DNA of 24,441 nucleotides from a virus. Under the pieces are notes generated by a model, which was not told the DNA's origin, ran no database searches, and saw only the letters and a program-made list of their open reading frames with translations. The DNA lies in the IMG/VR virus record IMGVR_UViG_3300025771_000180, positions 1-24,441 of that record; one strand, given 5' to 3'. Below are positions 18,618 through 24,441 of the stretch, piece by piece (position 1 is the first letter of the stretch; each line of letters starts with the position of its first letter). The translations under genes were made by a program, and so were the position numbers.

Positions 18618-21098
18618 CTATTCCTTCCTAGAGTTATTATCTCTGTATGATTTAATTTCTTCATTTTTGGTTACTACATCTACACCAAGTTTAGTACCTG
18701 CTATAAATTCTTCTGAATCTAGTTTAGCTTTTTCTTTTACGGCGTCGGCCCCTAGTTTAGCTCCAGCTATTTTTTCTGTTGATTCTATTTTCATTCTATC
18801 TAACTCAAGTCTAGCTTGTTCTAATGCTGCATCAGCTTGCATTTTTTGTGCTTTTGCTTGAATTTCCATTTCTTTAAGTTGTAGTTCTTTTTGTTGCATT
18901 TGTAATAATGGGTCTTGTGCTTGTTGCTGTTGTTGTAGCATTTGAGCTTCTTTAATATCTTTTTGTAATAACTTATCAGAAGCAGCAGAAACAAGTCTAG
19001 AAATATCAACTTCAAGTTCTGGAGATAATTCTGTTTTCTCTGCTGGTAAATCAGAACCCATTTGTTTTTCAATCTCTTTTCTATATTGATATGCAATATG
19101 TTCTGCTATGTGGGCTTCAATAGCAGCTTGAATTGCTTGAGCGTTAGGGCTTTGTCCTACAAGCTGTCTTATTTTTGGATCATTCATAAAGTTCATATGT
19201 ACATTAATGTGAGCTTCGTGATCTTGATATAGATATGCTTTAACAGGTTTACTATTAAGAATGTTCATGTTTTCTTGTACTGGGTCAGCTGCTTTAATAT
19301 CTTCTTTGCTTGGTACAAGTTTATCTGCATGTTTAACTCCTAATATGTCTAACATTTGTCTATTTAATTCAACCATATCGTATATATCAGGATTAGCTTG
19401 TGCCATCTGCATAACGGCTTGGTACTGAACAACTTTTTGAGACATTGTTGCTGCATTAGGGTCAGAGACAGGAATTACTTCAACTGAATCATAATCAGAT
19501 TTTTTAACATTAGGAGCACCTTCTACTGGATCGTACGTATAATCATCATCAGTATAATCTCTAATAATACCTTTTAATAATCTAAACTCTTGTCTCATTG
19601 CATAGTGAATACGGCTTTGAACTGCACTCATTACTTTTAAAGTTCGCTCGAGAATAGCTAGAGTTGTACCAACTGGTGCGTTGGCAGACATATCTGAAAC
19701 TTTTAAATCAGCTGCTGAAGCAAACCTTCTTCCTTCATCAATAATCTGATTCATCAACTGATTTAAAACCATGCTTGGCTCTTTATAAGGTAAAGCCATA
19801 ATATTGTCACGGATTGTACCGCTTGGTACGTCTACATCGCGAAACTCAGCAGGAGCAATTGGTGTATCATCACCTTTAATACGTAACCCTCTAGATTTGA
19901 ATCCACCAGGAAGATTAGATAATGTACCTGCATCTACTAATTGACGTAAAAGCATTGTGCCTGATTTTGCAAACGCGCCTATTAAATGAATCAAACCAAA
20001 ACAATAGAACCCAAATCCTGGGATGTATCCATAATGCACAAAGTGTTGGCGCTTTTGTTTAGTATTATCATCAGGGTTCCAATTACGTCTAATTGCTAAA
20101 ACAGTTTGTGTTGAACGTTCAATAGTAACAACATATGGAAGGGCAATACCTGTTTTCTTACCGTCTTGTTCATCTTCATATCCTTCAAGATCGAGATCAA
20201 CATGCATCTCTAAAACTTTGAAGCGATTATCTGTCGTTGCATTGAATCCCATCTTCTCTGCAATTTTCTTTTCAACTTCTTCTAAATCATGTGATGGTTC
20301 ACCTAAATCTTCATCTCTATAAAAACCCGCAACTTGTAATTTACGTAGTTCATTACCAGTCTTACGCATTACATGTGTTACACGTTCTGCAGTTTCTAAA
20401 CTTGAAGCGCCATATGGTACAACTATATCTTCTGCAGGAACAAAGATAGATACTTGTCTTTCTAAGTTAGGATCATAATAAACTTTTTTAAACGCATTAC
20501 CAGCTAAACCTAAACCCCATAACATTCTTTCGTGTTCAGGTCTGTACTCAACCATCTTCTCAGTCAATTGATAGTTCATGTCTTGTTGAACACGTTGAGC
20601 AGCGTCAATCTTTTCTTCAGTTTCTTTACCAATAATTTGAGTTTTTACAGGGCCTGCAGCGGGGAATGTTTCAGTCATTGTTTCAGCTTGAAACTTAACT
20701 AGTGTTTCTGTCATAAGTGGGTGGTAAACGTTACATGCACCTTCCCATGGTTCTGATCGATCTTCTATTTTCATACCAAGAAGATCTAATCCATCAACAT
20801 ACGTATCTAACCAATCACGTCTTGCAGATAAATCACCTTCGTAATCTTCTAACAATTCATCAGCTAATACTGCTAACTGATCATCATCCATTTCTTCAGC
20901 TAAGTTTTTATTAAATTCATCATCAGCCATAGCGTCGGGATCAATTTCAAGCTCTACTCCACCTGCTTTAATACTTACTGATTCTGGATCTTCGATTTCA
21001 ATTTCAAGATCTGGCTCCATATTAGCCATTTCTTTCATCATGTCGTCTAAGCCTTTAGGGGCTTGAGCTAATCCTTTATCTATGTCATTCGCTGCCAT
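18618..21098 (-). CDS. Portal protein, P22-like, 826 aa
   Basis: The portal forms the dodecameric DNA-entry ring of the head and is the largest gene here. Residues 20-85 are acidic. Near 110-150 it has RSEPWEGACNVYHPLMTET and ETMTETFPAAGPV, typical of large P22/Mu-style portals. A central domain carries GYIPGFGFYCFGLIHLIG. About 720-771 is a Gln-rich coiled coil (MLQQQQQAQDPLLQMQQKEL), and 775-810 holds a duplicated helix (AGAKLGADAV and AGTKLGVDVV). The large size with extended C-terminal helices resembles P22 barrel-type portals. AGGA with 7 nt spacing precedes the ATG. It follows the terminase genes as usual. Confidence 0.85.
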   Translation of the reverse strand: MAANDIDKGLAQAPKGLDDMMKEMANMEPDLEIEIEDPESVSIKAGGVELEIDPDAMADDEFNKNLAEEMDDDQLAVLADELLEDYEGDLSARRDWLDTYVDGLDLLGMKIEDRSEPWEGACNVYHPLMTETLVKFQAETMTETFPAAGPVKTQIIGKETEEKIDAAQRVQQDMNYQLTEKMVEYRPEHERMLWGLGLAGNAFKKVYYDPNLERQVSIFVPAEDIVVPYGASSLETAERVTHVMRKTGNELRKLQVAGFYRDEDLGEPSHDLEEVEKKIAEKMGFNATTDNRFKVLEMHVDLDLEGYEDEQDGKKTGIALPYVVTIERSTQTVLAIRRNWNPDDNTKQKRQHFVHYGYIPGFGFYCFGLIHLIGAFAKSGTMLLRQLVDAGTLSNLPGGFKSRGLRIKGDDTPIAPAEFRDVDVPSGTIRDNIMALPYKEPSMVLNQLMNQIIDEGRRFASAADLKVSDMSANAPVGTTLAILERTLKVMSAVQSRIHYAMRQEFRLLKGIIRDYTDDDYTYDPVEGAPNVKKSDYDSVEVIPVSDPNAATMSQKVVQYQAVMQMAQANPDIYDMVELNRQMLDILGVKHADKLVPSKEDIKAADPVQENMNILNSKPVKAYLYQDHEAHINVHMNFMNDPKIRQLVGQSPNAQAIQAAIEAHIAEHIAYQYRKEIEKQMGSDLPAEKTELSPELEVDISRLVSAASDKLLQKDIKEAQMLQQQQQAQDPLLQMQQKELQLKEMEIQAKAQKMQADAALEQARLELDRMKIESTEKIAGAKLGADAVKEKAKLDSEEFIAGTKLGVDVVTKNEEIKSYRDNNSRKE

Positions 21099-21127
21099 TG
21101 TATAATCCTAATATTTTTTTAAATTGT

Positions 21128-21156
21128 ATTATCACTAAGTTAACTAAGACTAACAA
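21128..21156 (-). promoter_or_regulatory. Candidate promoter for the portal/head operon
   Basis: TTGTTA (21156-21151) and GATAAT (21133-21128) are 17 nt apart on the minus strand, with 4 of 6 and 5 of 6 matches to sigma-70 boxes. The expected start is about 20-25 nt upstream of the portal ATG. The 137-nt terminase-portal gap is among the longer ones in the minus-strand gene block, so a separate late start is plausible. Confidence 0.4.
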
Positions 21157-21188
21157 AACTAAATTGGTAATCTTTATCACCTTCCACG

Positions 21189-21214
21189 AAGTTAACAAAG
21201 TTAACGTAATTAAC
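21189..21214. repeat. Three 9-bp iterations (AAGTTAAC-type) between terminase and portal
   Basis: AAGTTAAC at 21189-21196, AAGTTAAC at 21198-21205 and TAATTAAC at 21207-21214 have an exact 9-bp period. A further AGTTAAC lies at 21138-21144. They could be sites for a regulator or packaging protein, or simple AT-rich repeats. Just upstream of the candidate portal promoter, a regulator site is the more appealing reading. Confidence 0.45.
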
Positions 21215-21235
21215 TGCCAAACCTGTAATGCAAAA

Positions 21236-22780
21236 TTATAGAGCATATAATCGTTTCTGGCTATATCCTCTAAACATTTTAATTTCATCTTCCTCATCGC
21301 TAGGCAGCCTAATAAAGCCACCTTGTCTAAAACGCATTAAAGCTAGTGTAGTTGCATCGACCAAGTCATCGTTTTGTCCAGAAGGAAAATCATTACACTC
21401 CTCGATCACTTCGTTAGCCCAGCGTTTATCTGGTGCCCAAACTATTCCACTACTGAAAAGATCTGAAACTGCGTTAACTCTGCTAATTTTGTCTTGGCCT
21501 TTACCTGGTGTAAACTCTCCTACGGGTATGCCCATCCGTCTGAACTCCTGATAGAGTGCAGCACCATTAGATTTTTTCTCAACCACAAAGGCATCAGGTT
21601 CCCAATCTTTATATTCTTCTATGCAAAGCTGCTTTAGCTCTGGAAATTCCAACCGTTTTTTGATTGAGTTCAGTAATATTATATTATAATTATTAGTCTC
21701 TTCGTTAAAAAAGACGCCCCAAGTAGTTAGTGCGTTGTAATCCGACCTTGTATTAGCTTCTTGAGCAGCGTCAAGCGTCATAATTATAAATTCACAAGAT
21801 GGCGGAGTCTCTTTTTCCCAAATATTCCACCACTCTCTCTTAATAAGTGCGCCTTCTTCACTAGTTGGGTTCTGTAAATATTGCGCATTCCAATATCTTA
21901 TATCCAACGCAGCTTTTTTGGCTTGTAATTCCTCTAACGGCCAAAACTCAGGCCATAAACTACGTTCTTCTCCATTTTTATCTTCTAAAATAGCTGGAAA
22001 CTCAACAAGTTCCCAGTCATCTACCTCATCATTCTTAATCATTTGATCAACTATCTGTCCAGTAAGGTCAAGTTTTGACCATCTGGTCATTACAATGATA
22101 ATTGCACCTCCAGGCATAAGCCGTTGTAAGGGACCGGATTGAAACCACTCCCATGCTGGTAAGAATACATCTGGTTTTCCAAGTTTTGCCTCTTGCTCAG
22201 AGTGTGGGTCGTCGATGATAAAGAGGTCAGCCCCTCGTCCAGCAAGAGCGCCGCCCACACCAATGGCAAAATACTCACCATTGTAATTAGTACCCCATCT
22301 TGAAGCCGATTTAGAGTCTGCTTGGAGAGTAACATCTGGAAAAACGTCTTTATATGCCGCTGCACCCACCAAGTTACGCACTCTACGACCAAAATTAACC
22401 GCAAGATCAGCAGTGTGAGATGCCATAATAACTTTTTTGTGCGGATGTTTACCCAAGAACCATGCTGGAGCCAGATAGGAGATAAGTTCACTCTTACCGT
22501 GTCGAGGTGCAATATTAACAATAACTCTTTTTTTCTTGCCGTTAGCAATATCTTCAAATATTTTAGCAAGTTTTTCATGATGAGCTCCTACTTTATAGCC
22601 TGGATATACATGTTTTACAAATTCTAAAAAAGTATTTTGACTTTTTTCAACTTGTTGAAGATTTTCTAATTGCTCTAACATTTGATAAAGTTCTTTTTGC
22701 TCATTTTTTGGCAAGGACTTTATATTTTGTAGTGCTGTATAAAGCTGGGTTTCTGTTAAACCATCAATGTTAAGATTCAT
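21236..22780 (-). CDS. terL: Large terminase subunit, 514 aa
   Basis: Two-part ATP-driven DNA packaging motor and nuclease. ATPase: Walker A APRHGKSE (91-98), Walker B LFIIDDP (186-192, acidic D190-D191), motif III MTRW (231-234). Nuclease: D337 (MTLDAAQ), E401 (VVEKKSNG) and the DD..D cluster D471-D472-D475 near SGQNDDLVDAT. Length is normal for TerL. Start at ATG 22780 with GAGGA 5 nt upstream, overlapping the small terminase stop by 11 nt. It cuts and threads concatemeric DNA into the head through the portal encoded next. The packaging type (pac or cos) cannot be told from the sequence. Confidence 0.95.
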   Translation of the reverse strand: MNLNIDGLTETQLYTALQNIKSLPKNEQKELYQMLEQLENLQQVEKSQNTFLEFVKHVYPGYKVGAHHEKLAKIFEDIANGKKKRVIVNIAPRHGKSELISYLAPAWFLGKHPHKKVIMASHTADLAVNFGRRVRNLVGAAAYKDVFPDVTLQADSKSASRWGTNYNGEYFAIGVGGALAGRGADLFIIDDPHSEQEAKLGKPDVFLPAWEWFQSGPLQRLMPGGAIIIVMTRWSKLDLTGQIVDQMIKNDEVDDWELVEFPAILEDKNGEERSLWPEFWPLEELQAKKAALDIRYWNAQYLQNPTSEEGALIKREWWNIWEKETPPSCEFIIMTLDAAQEANTRSDYNALTTWGVFFNEETNNYNIILLNSIKKRLEFPELKQLCIEEYKDWEPDAFVVEKKSNGAALYQEFRRMGIPVGEFTPGKGQDKISRVNAVSDLFSSGIVWAPDKRWANEVIEECNDFPSGQNDDLVDATTLALMRFRQGGFIRLPSDEEDEIKMFRGYSQKRLYAL

Positions 22781-23375
22781 CTTTGTCCTCAGAACTATCT
22801 TCTATAGTACCGATTTCGTTTTCTACTTCTTCAAATGATGCATCTATAGCTGTACCAGAGCCTACTAACTTAAATAGTTTGTTTTTAATCCTATTTTCTA
22901 AATCTTCTGTTGATGTATGTTTAACTAACACTTCTGTTTTTTCGCTAAACAATCCAACGTCAGAAACTTTGCCTAAAAGCTCTAATGCTTTTAATCTATG
23001 TCTTGCATCAGGGTGATCTGCATCTTCAATTAATTTGTTTGTTACAAATCTTCTAAGTTGAACAGCTTCTTCTACAACTTGATGATCATAATCATTTAAT
23101 AATTTATATAAATGTTGAACTGTAGCGGGAGTCTCTAATGCTTTTTTAGTTATTGCATTTAATGATGGTTTTTCTTTTGGATCAGTAAAAGCTTTGAATA
23201 GATCTTCTGCTTCTATACGTTCTTGTGTGCTTGTAGGTATTTCAGCGCCTGCCTCTTCTAAAACCTTAGCAGTCTTGGAAGCAACTTCTACTTTCTTTTT
23301 AAATGTAGTAGGCGTTACTGCATCAAAATTATCCGGAAGCGGATGATCCGATTCTGGTTTTATTGTAATAGGCAT
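22770..23375 (-). CDS. Probable small terminase subunit, 201 aa
   Basis: A mostly helical, mixed-charge 201-aa protein. Residues 60-110 are Lys/Asp/Glu-rich helices (SLNAITKKALETPATVQHLY). ARHRLKALELLGKVSDVGLF and EKTEVLVKHTSTEDLENRIK are followed by an acidic end (DSSEDKDES). ALELLGK..dvgLF.ek.evlv.h...e.L is the oligomerisation/C-terminal style of small terminases in marine phages. The 11-nt overlap with TerL supports the pairing. The N-terminus shows no obvious HTH by eye, so identity rests on context and C-terminal style. No Shine-Dalgarno site is seen before ATG 23375. Confidence 0.7.
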   Translation of the reverse strand: MPITIKPESDHPLPDNFDAVTPTTFKKKVEVASKTAKVLEEAGAEIPTSTQERIEAEDLFKAFTDPKEKPSLNAITKKALETPATVQHLYKLLNDYDHQVVEEAVQLRRFVTNKLIEDADHPDARHRLKALELLGKVSDVGLFSEKTEVLVKHTSTEDLENRIKNKLFKLVGSGTAIDASFEEVENEIGTIEDSSEDKDES

Positions 23376-23395
23376 AGTTTTTGCGTTTTATTAAC

Positions 23396-23410
23396 GTTGA
23401 TGTTGTCAAC
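23396..23410. promoter_or_regulatory. Inverted repeat in divergent control region
   Basis: GTTGA at 23396-23400 and TCAAC at 23406-23410 form a perfect 5-bp inverted repeat with 5-nt spacer. It lies between the diverging small terminase gene and the plus-strand unit. The size and position are those of a regulator operator. A chance palindrome cannot be excluded at this length. Confidence 0.4.
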
Positions 23411-23433
23411 TATAAAGCATTTCATTTAAAAAA

Positions 23434-23463
23434 TCAACATTCTATCATATATAAGAGTATAAT
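23434..23463 (+). promoter_or_regulatory. Promoter with consensus -10 (TATAAT), possibly leaderless
   Basis: TATAAT at 23458-23463 matches the sigma-70 -10 box exactly; a weak TCAACA -35 lies 18 nt upstream at 23434-23439. Normal spacing puts the start of transcription at about 23470, the A of the ATG of the 71-aa gene. No ribosome-binding site is present. This suggests a leaderless message. Confidence 0.55.
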
Positions 23464-23469
23464 ATTCAA

Positions 23470-23685
23470 ATGTTTGAATACGTATTAGTGGTGTATTTTG
23501 ATGCCGCGATGCTTAAAGGTGAGTATGCGGGAAACTTTCGTTCGTGTGCACACGCTAATATGTATCTTGTGGAACAACAAGAAGTATATAAGGAGAGAAC
23601 GTGGGACAAATGCTTACACCAAGATTATCTATTCCTACCTCCCGATCTAATCAAGAAGTTCCCAAAATTACATGGCATGAAATAA
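23470..23685 (+). CDS. Conserved small phage protein, 71 aa
   Basis: A 71-aa plus-strand protein (MFEYVLVVYFDAAMLKGEYA...). It has GNFRSCAHANMYLVEQQ and KCLHQDYLFLPPDLIKKF. The EYVLVVYl......GnF.sCahAn.Yv......C.HedYiyLP pattern is a known short phage protein usually close to the terminase genes; its function is unknown. The Cys and His residues (C27, H29, C48, H50) might bind a metal. The first ATG is used because it fits the conserved opening, although no Shine-Dalgarno site precedes it and a consensus -10 box ends 6 nt upstream. Confidence 0.65.
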   Translation: MFEYVLVVYFDAAMLKGEYAGNFRSCAHANMYLVEQQEVYKERTWDKCLHQDYLFLPPDLIKKFPKLHGMK

Positions 23686-23728
23686 ACTTTAAACCTATTA
23701 ACCTTTGGTCAATTGGAAAGGCATGGTC

Positions 23729-24073
23729 GTGACATTATTAACTGACGATAATTTAAAACTTCTATATAAACTATTTGTTAAACTTCCGCCGTTCGATAAG
23801 ATAGATATGCCTCATGCTTGTCAGATTAAATTTAAAGTTACTCGACGCAAAGATATTATGGGAGAATTTGCTCCTGAAGAAAACACAATCTATATTAGTA
23901 GCGCTAAGAATGCGCACTTTGATACCATCTGCAAAACACTACTACATGAAATGGCACACCTATACTGTTATAAAGCAAAAGAACAGGAATACCACGACCA
24001 TGATAACAAACGTTTCAAAGCCATCATCAGACATATAGCCTCCTTATATGGGTTCGACCCTAAAGAACTTTAG
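23729..24073 (+). CDS. SprT-like zinc metalloprotease, 114 aa
   Basis: GTG at 23729 is preferred because GGAAAGG ends 7 nt upstream; ATG 23723 has only 1 nt spacing and a TTG at 23705 has no site. Residues 70-81 (KTLLHEMAHLYC) contain the HExxH zinc-protease motif H73-E74-x-x-H77, and the third ligand is H89 or H91 in EYHDHDNKRFKAII. The short ATP-independent SprT fold (about 110-150 aa) agrees with this size. Similar phage SprT proteins are common, but their substrates are not known. It follows the 71-aa gene on the same strand and converges on the 65-aa gene with a 4-bp overlap (24070-24073). Confidence 0.8.
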   Translation: MTLLTDDNLKLLYKLFVKLPPFDKIDMPHACQIKFKVTRRKDIMGEFAPEENTIYISSAKNAHFDTICKTLLHEMAHLYCYKAKEQEYHDHDNKRFKAIIRHIASLYGFDPKEL

Positions 24074-24267
24074 AAGTACTTTTTAATCATCTCCAACTGA
24101 TCGTGGTACTTCGCTATTTCATCTAACTCTTTCTCCACAGCTTCGATGATATCACTATGTTCTCCTATTCCTACCGGGTTTGTCAAGTAAACTTCAACAT
24201 TTATTCTATGTTTTTCAATATGACCTTTTGCATGGTTCTCTAATGCAGTTAATATTTTTTCTCGCAT
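24070..24267 (-). CDS. Conserved small helical phage protein, 65 aa
   Basis: ATG 24267 (MREKILTALENHAKGHIEKH) has AGGAG 6 nt upstream; an earlier in-frame ATG lies on the wrong side of the site. The protein has VEVYLTNPVGIGEHSDIIEA and ends DQLEMIKKYF. The ILtAl..Ha.GhIekHriNveVyL.NP.GIGEHsDiieai..EldeIAkYhDqLEmi.kYF pattern is strongly conserved among T4-like and other marine phages, without a known role. It is convergent with the SprT-like gene (stop codons overlap as TTAG). It is not part of the terminase operon. Confidence 0.7.
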   Translation of the reverse strand: MREKILTALENHAKGHIEKHRINVEVYLTNPVGIGEHSDIIEAVEKELDEIAKYHDQLEMIKKYF

Positions 24268-24351
24268 GCGGTTCTCCTTTATCAAAAACTGAATGCTAAC
24301 ACAGTAAAAATAGTATTGCAGAAATAGGAATCATTCGCAGGTACCATTGAC

Positions 24352-24382
24352 GGGGGGTATTAGTAAACTAAGGGGGTAGGGG
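24352..24382. promoter_or_regulatory. G-tract element with small inverted repeat
   Basis: On the plus strand G6 (24352-24357), G5 (24372-24376) and G4 (24379-24382) stand out in AT-rich DNA. Between the first two lies TTAGTAAACTAA (24360-24371), an inverted repeat TTAGT/ACTAA. There are three runs of four or more G, so a four-tract quadruplex would need the short GG downstream. It lies about 85-115 nt upstream of the minus-strand 65-aa gene and may be part of its control region. Confidence 0.35.
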
Positions 24383-24425
24383 TGCTTGGTATTCAATTTT
24401 TTTCTGATTATTCGTGTAAAGCTTA

Positions 24426-24438
24426 GTGCGTAACGCAC
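24426..24438. promoter_or_regulatory. 13-bp palindrome GTGCGT-A-ACGCAC
   Basis: A perfect inverted repeat with 6-bp arms and one central base, three bases from the right edge. GC-rich relative to the surroundings, it resembles a dyad operator or the base of a hairpin. With the sequence ending here no further context can be seen. Confidence 0.35.
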
Positions 24439-24441
24439 GCT

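Noticed and set aside
18821-19096. 91-aa Lys/Asn-rich frame inside the portal gene
   Set aside because: A +1 shadow of the Gln-rich coiled coil of the portal protein.
14527-21098. Head maturation protease fused in portal or scaffold
   Set aside because: I looked for Ser/His/Asp protease-type motifs in the portal and scaffold frames and saw none that I can support.
22090-22578. 162-aa minus-strand frame inside the terminase gene
   Set aside because: It lies in another frame of TerL, whose Walker and nuclease motifs are intact; its composition (Leu/Lys/Ile run) is that of a shadow.
24282-24347. 21-aa minus-strand frame (MVPANDSYFCN...) before the 65-aa gene
   Set aside because: No Shine-Dalgarno site, and it ends next to the AGGAG of the real gene; too little support.
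24426-24441. tRNA or attachment site at the right edge
   Set aside because: Only a short palindrome is visible; no cloverleaf, no CCA end and no integrase nearby.

Overview
The window is a block of virion-morphogenesis genes from a tailed DNA phage. The DNA is clearly AT-rich. The set of small structural proteins resembles what I know from phages of marine Alphaproteobacteria (pelagiphage and other marine metagenomic phages); that host guess is an inference from protein style, not a measured result. No tape-measure, sheath or baseplate gene appears between the connector genes and the fibre genes, and the portal is very large (826 aa), so a short-tailed, podovirus-like virion is the best guess.

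Layout on the minus strand, read from right to left: small terminase (23375-22770), large terminase (22780-21236), an intergenic control region with 9-bp iterations, portal (21098-18618), a conserved 63-aa protein, a GroES-like co-chaperonin (18430-18008), an HNH endonuclease, scaffold (17572-16514), a 148-aa head protein, a 200-aa decoration-like protein, and a Mu gpT-like major capsid protein (15438-14527). A strong UUCG terminator follows the capsid gene. After it comes a 384-nt region whose only clear gene is a 23-codon PqqA-like peptide (14378-14307). That peptide gene is closed by a second terminator and followed by a candidate promoter and a structured leader.

The next segment holds two small virion-type proteins and a run of small basic Lys/Gly-rich proteins, two of which share a C-terminal tag. 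A holin-like membrane protein lies among them, followed by two connector/adaptor-type proteins and small zinc-ribbon proteins. From about 9.6 kb to the left edge there is a large, mosaic tail-fibre array. It contains a 22-residue repeat protein, a GGTGAS-type fibre, two paralogous carbohydrate-binding-like fibres and several shuffled N- and C-terminal modules. These are interleaved with small tail-fibre-assembly-like proteins, mostly in overlapping ATGA/TAATG arrangements.

The right end (23470-24267) is different. A short plus-strand unit (a 71-aa protein and a SprT-like metalloprotease) diverges from the terminase genes and converges on a small minus-strand gene.

Most notable: the phage-borne PqqA-like peptide isolated between two terminators, with no other pqq gene in the window. 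Also worth a look are the modular fibre/chaperone array whose stop codons and Shine-Dalgarno sites are built into shared protein motifs, the shared-tag basic proteins next to the holin, and the leaderless-looking start at 23470.
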